Origin: Diacronema lutheri
Lineage: Eukaryota > Haptophyta > Pavlovophyceae > Pavlovales > Pavlovaceae
Direction: 5' to 3'
NCBI GenBank assembly: GCA_019448385.1
Contig: JAGTXO010000004.1
Span: forward strand, 248,001-312,000
DNA length: 64,000 nt
In this document: positions 43,199 to 54,500 of the stretch, piece by piece
Numbering within the stretch: position 1 is the first letter of the stretch
How the letters are laid out: the number at the start of each line of letters is the position of its first letter
Made by a program: the position numbers and the translations under genes
Notes under the pieces: model-generated
Databases searched by the model: none
The model's input: only the letters and a program-made list of their open reading frames with translations
Told to the model about the DNA's origin: nothing

Positions 43199-43720
43199 AT
43201 GGCGTCCTCCACTTTTGCAATGGTGATGGCGAACCTCGTCGTCCACTCAAGCATCCGCGTCCACCCCGCGCCCATCAGCCTTCGCCCTCCGAGCACGAGG
43301 ATGTGCCGCGTGCGGATGGCGAGCCCGGCTCCTCCAAATGAGCCACGCCCGGACGAGGACGAAGACTTTGACTCGACGCCCAGGATCGGCGGCGCGTCCG
43401 CTCGACAACAACCGGACGTGCCGCCACAGCTCGCGCGCTCGCGCGCGCTGGTCAACGAGGGCCTCGAAGGCTTCCCCAGGCGCGCTGCCGAGCTTCTCTA
43501 TCTTGGGTCAACGTTTTGGCTCGGCTGGCCCGCGCTGATCGTCTTTTCGCTCTCGCTCGCCGCATCGGTTGGCCTGTACGCCAGCCTTGGCGATCGCTTT
43601 GTGCACGGTGGCACGCCGGCGGGCAGGAGAATGATGCTGCCAGTGAATGAGGCGTCGCACGTGCCCTTGGGTTGGAGGCCTGATGACGGGGACGATCTCA
43701 CCGCACTCCGAGATGAGTGA
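43199..43720 (+). CDS. Small membrane protein with plastid-like transit peptide
   Basis: This is a single exon of 173 residues, starting 32 bp after the MINDY-4 stop. The N-terminus (MASSTFAMVMANLVVHSSIR) is rich in Ser and hydrophobic residues and low in acids; CRVRMASP fits a V-R-x-A stromal-processing site. After an acidic segment (DEDEDFDSTPRIGG), one long or two short hydrophobic helices follow: LYLGSTFWLGWPALIVFSLS and LAASVGLYASLG. The C-terminus is hydrophilic. I do not recognise the family; thylakoid or envelope location is inferred. Confidence 0.65.
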   Translation: MASSTFAMVMANLVVHSSIRVHPAPISLRPPSTRMCRVRMASPAPPNEPRPDEDEDFDSTPRIGGASARQQPDVPPQLARSRALVNEGLEGFPRRAAELLYLGSTFWLGWPALIVFSLSLAASVGLYASLGDRFVHGGTPAGRRMMLPVNEASHVPLGWRPDDGDDLTALRDE

Positions 43721-44003
43721 AGAAGGCCTGGGAGCTTGGCATCTCCCCTCAGCTCAGCGCCCCGTGTCAGGCGTGCGTGCGTTCCAAACACATCTCGCGG
43801 CCGCAGAGCGCCGCCATCAGCTCATACTCCTGTGACAGCGCGTCCGCATCGAGATCAAGCTGGACGAGAGGGCATTGGGAGGCGAGGCGGTGCTCGGGCG
43901 CCGAGTAGCGCGGATTCGGCCCCATTCCCATTTTCAGAACCCTCCGCCATCGTGGCAAACCCTCCGCGCTCCTCGCTCTCGCGCGCGTCAGCGGCCGGTC
44001 GCG

Positions 44004-45281
44004 ATGGATCGCATCCAGCGGCTGTTCCAAGCGCAGGCGCAGGGTGGTGGGGCGCCGCCGCCAGATGCTCCTGTCGTCGACACGGCCGAGATGGTCTACA
44101 TCTCGTCCATGGCCCTCCTTAAGATGCTCAAGCATGGTGCTCGCCGCGCGCGCGCGCTCCGGCTGCCGCGGCTGCGCGCTCGCTGGCCGCGGTCGCGCGC
44201 CGCGGTCGCGCGCTGCAGAGCGCGCGCGCGCGCCGACGGCGGTCGTACGTCTGACCCGTGCTTCACACCGCGCGCGGCGCTCCTCGGGCGCACGCCCGCG
44301 CGCTCCGTCGCGCAGGTCGTGCGGGCGTGCCGATGGAGGTGATGGGTCTGATGCTCGGCGAGTTTGTGGACGACTACACGGTCAAGTGCATCGACGTGTT
44401 CGCGATGCCGCAGACGGGCACGGGGGTGAGCGTCGAGGCGGTAGACCCGGTCTTCCAGACGAAGATGCTTGACATGCTCAAACAGACAGGCCGGCCGGAG
44501 ATGGTCGTTGGCTGGTACCACTCGCACCCCGGCTTCGGCTGCTGGCTGTCGGGCGTCGATATCAACACGCAGCAGTCGTTCGAGGCGCTCAACCAGCGCG
44601 CGGTCGCGGTGGTGATCGACCCGATCCAGTCCGTCAAGGGCAAGGTCGTCATCGACGCCTTCAGGTCAATCAACCCCCAGCTCATCATGCTCGGCCAGGA
44701 GCCGCGCCAGACCACCTCCAACATCGGCCACCTGAACAAGCCGTCGATCCAGGCGCTCATCCACGGGCTCAACCGGCACTACTACTCGATCGCCATCTCA
44801 TACCGCAAGAACGAGCTCGAGCAGAAGATGCTCATGAACCTGCACAAGAAGTCTTGGACCGCCGGCCTGAAGCTCGACGACTTTGCCGAGCAGGCGGACG
44901 AGACGGAGAAGGTCGTCGAGGACATGCTCAAGCTGAGCGCGGCGTACGACAAGGCGGTGCAGCAGGAGATGGCCATGGACGCCGACAAGCTCCTCGTGCA
45001 CAACGTCGGAAAGATCGACGCCAAGAAACGGATCGAGGACGTGCGCGCCGCGCCGGGCGAGCGCACGCTACGCCGCGCCGCGCCGCGCCGCACCCCTCTG
45101 CGTGCGCTGCACGCTGGGACAAAGCCCAGCGCTCACCGCAAGAGCGCACTGCGCGCTCGCTCGCGCTTGCGCGCTGCCTTGTCGCGTTGCGCCATTGGGC
45201 CTTGAGCAGGACGTGCTCAAATTGATGAGCTCGAACATTATCCAATCCCTCGGCACAATGCTCGATACGATCGTCTTTTAA
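44004..45281 (+). CDS. PSMD14: 26S proteasome deubiquitinase subunit Rpn11
   Basis: This is the JAMM metalloprotease of the proteasome lid, which removes ubiquitin chains from substrates. There are three exons (44004-44136, 44316-45040 and 45210-45281), giving 309 residues. [20 protein letters not shown] joins [20 protein letters not shown] across a phase 1 intron. The JAMM motif is [18 protein letters not shown] (H-x-H-x7-S-x2-D). Then [39 protein letters not shown], and the last exon [20 protein letters not shown], ending IVF. Length and sequence match the family closely. Introns start GTGCTCGCCG and GTGCGCGCCG. Confidence 0.97.
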
Positions 45282-45401
45282 ATACGGACGGAGCGTGCGC
45301 AGAGGGGCGGTGGTCGCGCGTCCTTGATGCGACTCGTGCTGAAAGTGTGAGGCCCGCGAAAGTTCAGCCTCAGCTTGTCCCACAGCGACCGCCACGAGTG
45401 G

Positions 45402-47027
45402 TCAAGCGACCATCTCAGGAAGCGGCGCGATCTCTGGGATCGGCCCGGCGCCAAAGCTCTCGGCAGCAAACGCCCTCCTATCGGACTCGGACAAGCTGTA
45501 CACCGCGAGCGCCGCACCGTCCGCCGCCTGCGCGCCGCCGCTGCCGTCATCCAACGCAGCGGCCAACCCGGGCGCTGGCGCGCGTGGCTGGGCGGCGGCG
45601 GATGGTGGCGCGGCCGCCACGCACGCCGCCACCATGCCGCCACCCGTCTTGCCACCGGGCACGGTCGGCTGGCAGCTGCCGCGCCCGCCACCACGGCCAA
45701 AGCCACCTCCACCTCCGCCTCCCCTCCCGAAGACCACGGCTCCGCCCCCGCTGCCACCAAACGCGCCGCCGCCACCGCCACGTCCTCCAAAGACGCTGCC
45801 GCCGCTGCCGCCGCTGCCGCCGCCGCCGCCGCCGAATGCGCCCCGCCCCGCTCCGTCTCCGAACGCCGAGCCGCCGCCACCGCCGCTCGACGAGCCAAAA
45901 GCCGACGCAGCCGCGCCGGCCGCGCGCAGCCCGCAGCACCCGCCGCCGCCAAATGCGGACACGGGCGGTGCGCCGTTGCCGCCGCCAAACGCCGACACGG
46001 CCGCGCCCGCCACCCTCGCCCCGCCAAACGCCGAGCCACACGCTGGCGCGGCCCCGAAGGCGCTCGCGCCTCCGCCCGGCGAAATGCCAAACGGGCCGCC
46101 TGCGGCCGGCGCGGCGGGCGCGCGCGCAAATGCGGACGGCGCGCCGCCGGGCCCGCCGGCGGCGGCGGGATCGGGCCCGCAAACCGCGCCGCCTCCAAAG
46201 CTGGCCAGGCGGAAGGCGGCCTGGCCCGCCATCTGCCGCATGGCGAGCAGCTGCTGCTGCTGCGCCTGCACGGCTGCGGCGTGCGCGGCGCTCGCCTGCG
46301 CGCCGCCGGCGGGCCCGGCGGTGGCGAGCGCGAACATGTGCTGCCACCGCCATTCCTCGGCGGACACGTCGCCTACAATGAGGCACGGCTGTCCCGCGAC
46401 TGGCCCGTATGACGAGGTCGCGTACTGCATGCCTTGCAGCGCCGAGTCGACGTCCGCCATGATGGTGCGATTCAGCAGGGCGTCTGTCGTCACGCCACCG
46501 GAGCTCGGCGCAGCTGGCGATGGCTGCTGCGGCGCGGGCTGCTCGTAGGCGCTGCGTCCGCGGCCTCGACCGCCGAAGCCTGAGTGGCCGTCGCCTCCGC
46601 CGAACGCGACAAAGCGCCCGTCGCCGCGCCCGCGCGCGCCAGCGCCCGCGCCCGGAGTAGACGCGCCGCCGCCGCCGCCAAACGCGGACGGCCGGCCCTG
46701 TGGCGCGGCTGCGCCAGCGCCGCCAAAACTGCTGCCGCAACCACCGTTGCCGCCGAACGCGCCGCGGCCGCCGCCTCCGCCACCACCCCGGTGCCCTCCA
46801 CGATCGCGCGGCTCGCCGCATCCGCCGCCGAAGGCGCTCCCGCCGCCTCCGCCGCCAAACGCGCTCCCGCCACCTCGCGCGGCGCCATTTGCGCCGTAGC
46901 CATAGGCGCTGCCGCCACCCTGGCCGCCACCGAAAGCACTGCCCCCCCGCCCGCCGCCGAACGCGCCGCCGCCGCCGCCGCCGCCGCCAAACGCGCTGCC
47001 GCCCCGGCCGCGCGGCCCGAAGCTCAT
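45402..47027 (-). CDS. NUP42: Nup42-like FG nucleoporin
   Basis: This is a single frame of 541 residues. It consists mostly of SAFGGG and related FG repeats broken by Gly-rich runs. Two non-repeat segments identify it: VDSALQGMQYATSSYGPVAG with QPCLIVGDVSAEEWRWQHMF, like the central motif of plant/fungal Nup42 proteins (SCYGP...GDISPEE), and the C-terminal SLSESDRRAFAAESFGAGPI with PEIAPLPEMVA, the Gle1-binding motif (F..GxIPxxxP). Nup42 sits on the cytoplasmic face of the pore and aids mRNA export by Dbp5/Gle1. No CCCH zinc finger is found; a 5' exon could be missing, since an acceptor-like TTTTCAG lies just upstream of the ATG. Confidence 0.82.
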   Translation of the reverse strand: MSFGPRGRGGSAFGGGGGGGGAFGGGRGGSAFGGGQGGGSAYGYGANGAARGGGSAFGGGGGGSAFGGGCGEPRDRGGHRGGGGGGGRGAFGGNGGCGSSFGGAGAAAPQGRPSAFGGGGGASTPGAGAGARGRGDGRFVAFGGGDGHSGFGGRGRGRSAYEQPAPQQPSPAAPSSGGVTTDALLNRTIMADVDSALQGMQYATSSYGPVAGQPCLIVGDVSAEEWRWQHMFALATAGPAGGAQASAAHAAAVQAQQQQLLAMRQMAGQAAFRLASFGGGAVCGPDPAAAGGPGGAPSAFARAPAAPAAGGPFGISPGGGASAFGAAPACGSAFGGARVAGAAVSAFGGGNGAPPVSAFGGGGCCGLRAAGAAASAFGSSSGGGGGSAFGDGAGRGAFGGGGGGSGGSGGSVFGGRGGGGGAFGGSGGGAVVFGRGGGGGGGFGRGGGRGSCQPTVPGGKTGGGMVAACVAAAPPSAAAQPRAPAPGLAAALDDGSGGAQAADGAALAVYSLSESDRRAFAAESFGAGPIPEIAPLPEMVA

Positions 47028-47078
47028 GGCCGCACTTCTGAAAATGGACAAACCGCGGACAAATCGGATGCTCGATCG

Positions 47079-48459
47079 ATGGTGAGTCGGCCCGTGTGGC
47101 GGGAGATGGAGACGCGCGGCGCGGCGAGGTGGCGGCGCCTCTCATGCGCCGCGCGCGCCGCGCGCGCTGCGCGCGCGTGCGCGCTTCGTGCGCAGAGCTC
47201 GCGCCAGCAGGCAGAGCACGTGCGCCAGTTCGCCTCGCTCGCGCAGTGCAGGTGCGCGCCGCGCGCCTGCGCTGCGCCGCGCGCGCGTCGCCTCGCCATC
47301 GCTCACGCGCCGCGGACGGCTTGACCCGTCGGTCTTTCGGGCTGGCGCTGCGCGCGCAGCGAGCGCGTTGCCACCCAGCTGCTCGGCGCCTTTGGGTGGA
47401 ATCTCGAGCTTGCGCTCGACTCCTTCTTCCAGGACGGCGTGCCCGACGGCCTGGACGATGAGTTGGCGAGCGCGGTCGATGGGGCGGCGCTCGTGCGCTT
47501 CTTCGAGGAATACAAGGACGCGAAGCACGACAAAATTGACGTGGAGGGCATGCAGCGCTTCTGCGACGACCTCGGCGTCGACCCATCCGACCCCGTGATG
47601 CTTGTGCTCGCGTGGCGACTCAACGCCACCACCATGTGCGAGTTTGGGCGCAAAGGTCCGCACCGCACCGCACCGCGCGCCGCGAACGCGAGCAGCGCTC
47701 TGCGCGAGCAGCGCGCTGCGTGCGCGCTGGCGTGATTTGCGTCTGCGCGACGCGCGCGCGGCGCGCTGCGCCGCGCGCCCGTTCTGCCCGCCGAGCGCGT
47801 GCACAGAGTTTGTCGATGGGATGAGCAAGCTCGGATGCGACTCGCTGCGCGCTGTGCAGGCGCGTCTGCCCGCGCTGCGCGCCGAGCTCGACTCAATCGA
47901 ATCATTCCGCTCGATCTACGCCTTCGCCTTTAAGTACGCGCGCTCGACGGAGCCGTTGCAAAAGGCGCTCGCGCTCGAGACGGCCATCGAAATGTGGCGC
48001 CTCGTGCTGCGCGGCAAGTTCGCGCTCCTCGACGAGTGGATCGGATTCCTGCACGCCGAGACGACACACGCGATCACGCGCGACACGTGGCAGCTGCTCG
48101 TCGATTTTGCGCTCACCGTCGCGCCCGACTTGTCAACGTACGACGATGACGGTGCGCGCCCTCCATCCTGTCGCGCTCCGCCCCTTTGGTGCCGCCCTCC
48201 ATCCTGTCGCGCTCCGCCCCTTTGGTGCCGCCCTCCATCCTGTCGCGCTCCGCCCCTTTGGTGCCGCCCTCCATCCTGTCGCGCTCCGCCCCTTTGGTGC
48301 CGCCCTCCATCCTGTCGCGCTCCGCCCCTTTGGCAATCCTCTTGACCTGCTGTTTGCTGGCTGCGCGGCGTGTCGGGCGCAGGCGCGTGGCCTACGCTGA
48401 TCGACGACTTTGTGAGCTGGGCCAAGGAGAAGGGCGTGGCAAGGTCGGCGCAGGGCTGA
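47079..48459 (+). CDS. DCUN1D1: DCN1-like neddylation factor (DCUN1D)
   Basis: This is a scaffold that promotes transfer of NEDD8 to cullins. There are five coding exons: 47079-47081 (only the ATG), 47196-47251, 47360-47655, 47807-48151 and 48383-48459, giving 258 residues. The UBA-like part is SSRQQAEHVRQFASLAQ joined to CSERVATQLLGAFGWNLELA. The PONY/DCUN1 domain has KIDVEGMQRFCDDLGVDPSD, LNATTMCEFGRKEFVDGMSK, LETAIEMWRLVLRGKFALLD, DTWQLLVDFALTVAPDLSTY and DDDGAWPTLIDDFVSWAKEK. All phases agree and every junction rebuilds family sequence. The first exon ending right after ATG at a GTGAGT donor is the least certain part. Confidence 0.92.
48159..48333 (+). repeat. Five tandem copies of a 36-bp unit in DCUN1 intron 4
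   Basis: The unit begins CCCTCCATCCTGTCGCGCTC and ends CTTTGGTGCCG. Copies start at 48159, 48195, 48231, 48267 and 48303 and look identical, apart from the truncated end of the last. The array sits inside the intron 48152-48382 and contains no stop in one plus-strand frame because 36 is a multiple of three. Confidence 0.93.
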
Positions 48460-48509
48460 TAAAGAGGGAGGGAGAACGAGTTTCAATCACTCTCAGCCCA
48501 CTTGACTTT

Positions 48510-51500
48510 TCAACTAGTCGTCGGCGCGCGCCGACGCGAGCGGGAGCGCCGTGTATCGGCGGCCCCGCTCTGCGCCGAGGAGGCGTCCACGAACTGCGGC
48601 GTGGTTGTGGCTCCCACAGACGGCGAGCTCGCCCACGCCGGCAACTCTTCGCCGTCCTCGTCGTAGTACTCGGCGGGCGCGCTGTCAACGTCGCGCTCGT
48701 CCCGTTGGCCTGCGTACGTGCGAGGCGCCGTGCCCGCGGCGGGCGGCGCGACGCGGCCGCCGTTGCGCCGCCGTTGCGCCGCCATCGTGCGCCCTCGCCG
48801 GTTTGCCTCCACGTCTGCGCCACCCGCGACGGACGAGTCGCCGCCGTCGCCCTCGTCGCCGCCCTCGTCGTCGTCGTCGTCGACGCTGTGCGCGTGGCGC
48901 GAGGCGAGCGCGGCCCCTCCGAGCACGCGCAGCAATGCGGATGACATGCTCCACAGCTCGGGCGGGTTGCGCGTGGTGTCCATGCAGAACGAGGCGCTCA
49001 GCCCGGCAAGCACCGCTTCATATATGAGAACAAAGTGCGTCGCTGTCAGGTAGCTGCGCGCAGAGGGGGGGGGGGGGGGGGGGGGGGGGGTAAACGGTTG
49101 AGCGCGCGCGTGCTCGGGCGGCGGCGCGCGCGCTCCGGCGGCCCCGGTCGCACGGGGGGTGGCGGCGGCGCGCGCACGCAAGGACAAACGCGTAGCTCAT
49201 CGGGTAGAGGATTGACGTCACCCGTCCAAGCGCGCCATCGTGTGCCGAGAGGGAGAGAGCGACGCCCGCCGCGCCAGCCGCCAGGCAGCCGACGGCAAAT
49301 TTGAGCGCGAAAAAGCAAATTTCGGCGGTTTGCTGCGCGAGCGCGACGGATCCGGGCTGCGCGAGCAGCTCGCGCCACGCCGTGCGCATCGCGGGCGCGA
49401 GGTTCCGATCGAGCGCGACGACGTGCGCATACGCGTCCGCCGAGACGGCAAAGACCCAGTCGAGAAGCCACCAGAGCGCGTGCGCGCGCTCGACACGGTC
49501 GGGCGCGCCGTCGTCGTCGGCGGGGCGCGCGTTGAAACGACACGGCCGCAGGAACCAGAACGCAAAGCGCACCGGCCAGAGCAGCGCGCACAGCACCGCG
49601 CCAAAGAGCACGCTGCCCACATGGTAGCGCAACGCGAGCCACGCGATGGACGAGACGTTGAGCATCGCCGTTGTCATCCGCTGCGCGGACATGTCGAAGG
49701 GGCGAGGCGCGCGCACGACGGCGGCGCGGCTCATCCCCAACGGCCGCGTGTCGTCCGCATGCGCGAGCAGCTGCCCGTACTCGCCGTCCGCGTCAGCGCT
49801 GGCCGCGCCAAGTCGCACGAGCCGAGCGGGGGGGGGAGCATCGTCGCGCGCTCGGCCACCCTTGCCGTCCGCGCCGTCGGCGGCGGAAGCGGCGGCGGCG
49901 GCGGAGGCGGAAGGCCCGTTGGCCGGTGCGGCGGGCAGATCGATGCTCGCCACGCCCTTGCGGAAGTAGTACACCGTCGCGACACCGCTCGCGACGAGCC
50001 GCGCCGCGTGCTGCACCGCGAGGAGCAGCGCTGCGCCGAGGAGCGCATGGACGGTTAGCAACCTGACCGCCGCCGAGTCGTGCGTCGCGAGCGGATGGCC
50101 GCGCTCGGAGATGCGCAGCTGGCCGGCGGAGGCGAGATGGAGCGCGAGGAAGAACCACCAGACGAGCACGAGCACCGATGCGAGCACGCCAAATAGCGGC
50201 AGCGCGCGCAGCGCGGGCGCGCGCTCGATCACCTTGTTCAGCTCGCGCGTGAGCTCGCCGATGCGGCCGAAGAGGGTGGACGAGGCGTAGACGCACGCGA
50301 GGAAGGCGATGATGGTGAGAGCGCAGCATACGTACCCCGTCACGGCGAGCGCGTACCCCGCCCGAAATTCGACGCTCAGCGGCCGCGCGACATGCTCGCG
50401 CATCGCCGCCTCGCCCGACGCCCACAGCACGCCCGTGAGCGCTGCCAGCCCGACGAGCGAGAGGAAGAACGCGCACACGACGGTGCCGATGGGTGCGGTG
50501 GCGAACGCGGCGGCGAGCAGCAGCGAGACCGCGAGCGCCCCGCACGTGCACGCGATCGTCACCGTCGAGACGGCGCGCACATCCGCCGCGATCCGCGCAA
50601 AGTCGCGCGCGGGCGCGTCGAGCGCGTCGCGCACGGCGGCCAGGCCCACGTCGGACGGGAAGAAGCGCGGCGCACGGCGCGAGGCGCCGTCCGCATCAGT
50701 GTAGCGCAGGTCGGCCTTGTCAAAGGCCGCCGCGAGCGACGAGGCGCTCACGGAATCGGCGGGCCTGCAGTACCCGCCGCCATCGTCAAAAGTCGCATAC
50801 GCGGGAAAACAGCAACGGCCCAGCCGCTCGGCCCGCTCGCTCTCCGAGAGCGCGGCGCACGCGTCGGTGCAGACGAGAGCGCGCGCGGAGAAGCCGTCGG
50901 TCGAGTCGGCGGGCGCCGGGCACGCGCGCACGCAGATGCCCAGGTGCGCCTGCGGGTCGGCGAAGAAGAGGAAAGGCGTCGCTATGCGGTCGCGGCCGGC
51001 GGGCGTGAATGGCGCGAGGCGCGCGCCTCCGCCTCGCTCGATGAGCCGCGCGTCGAGCGGCGCCGGGTGGCGCACGGCGGGCTGCCCGCACGCGTCGAAG
51101 CCATGATCGAGGGGTGAGGCGAGGCGCGTCGGGTCACCGATCGAGAAGCCAACCGACGAGAGCGCGACCAGCCCGCCGAGCACTGCGAGGGCGGCCAGCG
51201 TGCACAGCACGTCGGTGCACTGGCGCGGCGCGCGGCGCGCGGCGAGCGCGCGCGCCGGCGCCCACGCGACGCCGCTCGCGCGCACGCGCGCCGCCGCCTG
51301 TGTGAAGCCGTACGCGTCCGCATGCGGCGGCGACGACGCGCGCGCAGAGCGCGGGCTGTCGGCCGCACGAACGAAGCGCGCATCCGGCGACGGCGCGCGC
51401 GCAGAGCGCGGGCTGTCGGCCGCACGAACGAAGCGCGCATCCGGCGACGGCGCGCGGCGCGAGCTGCTCGTCGTCGGCGGCGGGGGTGAGCGCGCCGCGC

Positions 51501-54500
51501 CACGCCGGCGTGCGCTCGGCGCGGCGCGGCGCGACATTGCGCCGGCCGATGGCGAGCGCGGCGCGCGCGCAAGGGCACTCGCGTGCTCAGCCTCCGCCTG
51601 CGCGCACAATCGCTCGTCCGCGTCGTCCGTCGCCTCGCTCGCGTCGTCCGGCTCGTCCGCGGCGGACGCGGTGCCGTCGGCAATGTGGTCCACCTGCGGC
51701 CGCACGCGCTCGCCGCCGATCCACACGGCGGCGAGGAAGTCACGCCGCGTCATCGCGTTGAGCACGCGCGCGGGCACGTCGGGCACCGCGAACGAGAGGC
51801 CGGCCTTTGCGATCAGGACGGCATGCTCGACGCCGACGAGCACAAGAAACTTTGCAGAGTCCGAGAGCGAGACGAGCCTGTCGACGTGGTTGCTCGTGAA
51901 CGCGAGGATCGCCAAGTTGGTGAAGACCGCGAGGTACCCGACAGCATCGAAAAGCGGCAGCCACAGGCCTATCCCGTCCACCGCGTGAATGAGGGGGCGC
52001 TCGCGCAGCCGCAGGACCTTGAGCAGGTCGAGCCGCATCTCGACAAAGTTGTTGAGCAGCACGACGAGTGGCGCGAGCGGGAACGCCGTCGCGAAGAGCG
52101 TGCACACCGCAAAGTCGAGAATGAGCTCGTTGTACTCCGCGAAGAGCGGCGCGGTCGCGACGAGGCGTAACTGGCGCACCGCGCGCGGCTCGCGCGGCTG
52201 GCCGGCGAGCGCGCGGCGCGCGTCCGCCGCGCGCGCACGCATGTATTGCACGTACGGCAGCGCCGATTCGACGAACTGCGAGACCGTCGCGTGCACGGCG
52301 ACCATGACGAGCACCTGCGTGCGCAGCTCGCCGAGGCACGAGTCGCTCTCTTCGCCCGCCCAGTCCACGCATGGCTCCGAGTACGCGCCACCAAAGAGGA
52401 AGGCGCGGCGCCCCTTGCCAAAGGCCAGCCAGAAGAGGTTGAAGTACTTGTTGAAGAAGGAGAAGACGAAGAGCTTGACGATGAGCGAGTTGCGATGGTC
52501 GTCGTAACTGCGATGATTTTCCCACGCCGTCAGCCGGTGCGCGACCGCATCGTACACGTAGCTCATCACCTCGACGAAGACGGCCATCACAAGCGCGGCG
52601 CCAAACGTGCCGCCCACGCCCGCCAGCTCAGCCGCAACGAAGCGGAAGACGAGCAGACCGAGCGTGCCGATAATTGTCGCGCCCAAGAAGCACGCGAGCA
52701 CGCAGCTCGACGCGAACACGCGCCGGCGCGGCAGCTCGGAGGGCACCATCTCGAGAAGCGGCGCTTCGGCGTCGGCGGGCAGCTCATCGGGCAAGATGGG
52801 CACAAAGTCGCCGCTCGGCGAGTACAGGCCGCGCCGGTACTGCCCCTGGAACTCTGCCCGCACAGTCGAGCGCGTGAGCTTGGCCGTCGAGTCCCACTCG
52901 GCTGCGAGCGCGTTCTGCCTGCGCTTCCACGTCTCGACGAAGCCCGTGCTCCACACCATGAGCACGAGCGCGTACGCCGGCGTCAGCCAGTCCGCGCCCG
53001 ACGCGCCGGGCGCGCCGCCCACGCCCTGCTCGACGGCGAAGAGCACGACGCCGAGCGCGACGGGCAACCAGAGTGCCCGATTCAGGCGGTGGAGGAAGGC
53101 GAAATAAAAGGCGTATTCCGGGCCAAGGTACGCCTCGATTGTGCGGAGCGGCAGCGGATCGGCGCCGATCAACGAGCCGTCGCCGATCTGCGCCTCGAGC
53201 GCGAGCCGCTCAGCATCGTCGTGCAACAGGAAGACGCGCTCGAGGTCCGTGCGCCGGTATGCCTCGCCCAGGTCAATGCCCGCGCCGCCCTCCGAATGGT
53301 GCTGCGCCAATACCAGGTTGAGCAGCGCCGCGCGCTCCGCCGAGCCAAAATCGAAATGCGCGCGCGCGTCCTCGCCGCCGCCGGCGGGCGCCACACGCGT
53401 GAGGTGCAGCGGCGGCTCAAAGGCATGCGCGAACGCCGCGCTGAAAGGGGCGAAACCACCGCCAAACTCGGCGCGGAGGCGGAGGCGCATGCGTGATTCC
53501 TCCGCCGCGCGCATCAGCCGCGCGCGCGTCGCCCCGACGACGATGAGCACCTTGTCGTCGCCGTTCTCCTCGTGCGCGCTCGAGCGCTTCACCGCGAGGC
53601 CGCACGCGCGAAGCCGCTTGACGAGCGCGGCACGCTGCGGCGCGCGCGGCTGCGGCGGCTTGCGCGGCGCCGAGCTGGGCTTGCGCGGGTACACGAGCAC
53701 CATGTCGTATCGCACCGTCTCCGTGTCGTCGCCGTCGTGCGCGCCGCGCGGCGGGCCGCGCACCGATGTGCCGCCGCGGTGTCGCGCGCCTTCGCCGTCG
53801 TCTGCAGGCGGGCGACGGCGACGGCGGCTCGAAGGGCGGCCATCGGTCTCGATCACCTCGTACCCGCCACCTGGCTCCTCTGCTGGCGGCGGACCGTCCG
53901 CCCGCGCGCGCCGCGAGCGTCGCCTGTCGGCGGGCAGAGCGTTGGCCGTTCCCAACCCGGCGCGCGCGCTCGGCGCGAACGCGTCGCCGCGCTGGCGCCG
54001 CGGGCGGGCCGCGGCGGACGTCGAGGCAGGCGGGCGAGCGGCCGCCTCGCGCAGCTTGGCCTCGATCGCCGGCGTGCTCCGCGCCGCGCCCAGACCACGC
54101 GCGTCCGCGCCGCGCGCGAGCAGCAGGTCGACAATGTGGCCCTGACGCCCCTCCGCCGCGAGCTGCAGCGCGGTGCGGCCGCGCGCGTCGACGAGCGCAA
54201 GGTCGGCACCGCCGTCGAGGAGCATCTCTGCCTCCGCCGCGCCGCCCGTCGCGACCGCGTTGTGCAAGCACGTCGAGCCGCGCGCGTCCTTGACGTCGGG
54301 ATCGGCGCCAGCGTCGAGCAGCGCCTTCACCGCGCCGAGCTGGTCCTGCTCGCACGCGGCGTGCAACGGCGTCTCCCCGCCAGGAGCCGCCGCATTCACG
54401 TCAGCGCCGACGCCCACCAGCGCTTCGATCGCGCGCACGTCGCCGCGCGCGGCCGCGTCCACGAGCGCCGCCGGCGAGCCAGCCTGGTGCCGGCCGGCGC

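Noticed and set aside
43767-44135. Minus-strand frame overlapping the Rpn11 5' end
   Set aside because: It mixes antisense of Rpn11 with intergenic DNA and shows no motif; 43721-44003 otherwise holds nothing I can identify.
48159-48333. CRISPR array
   Set aside because: The 36-bp copies are directly adjacent, with no spacers, and lie in an intron of a eukaryotic gene.
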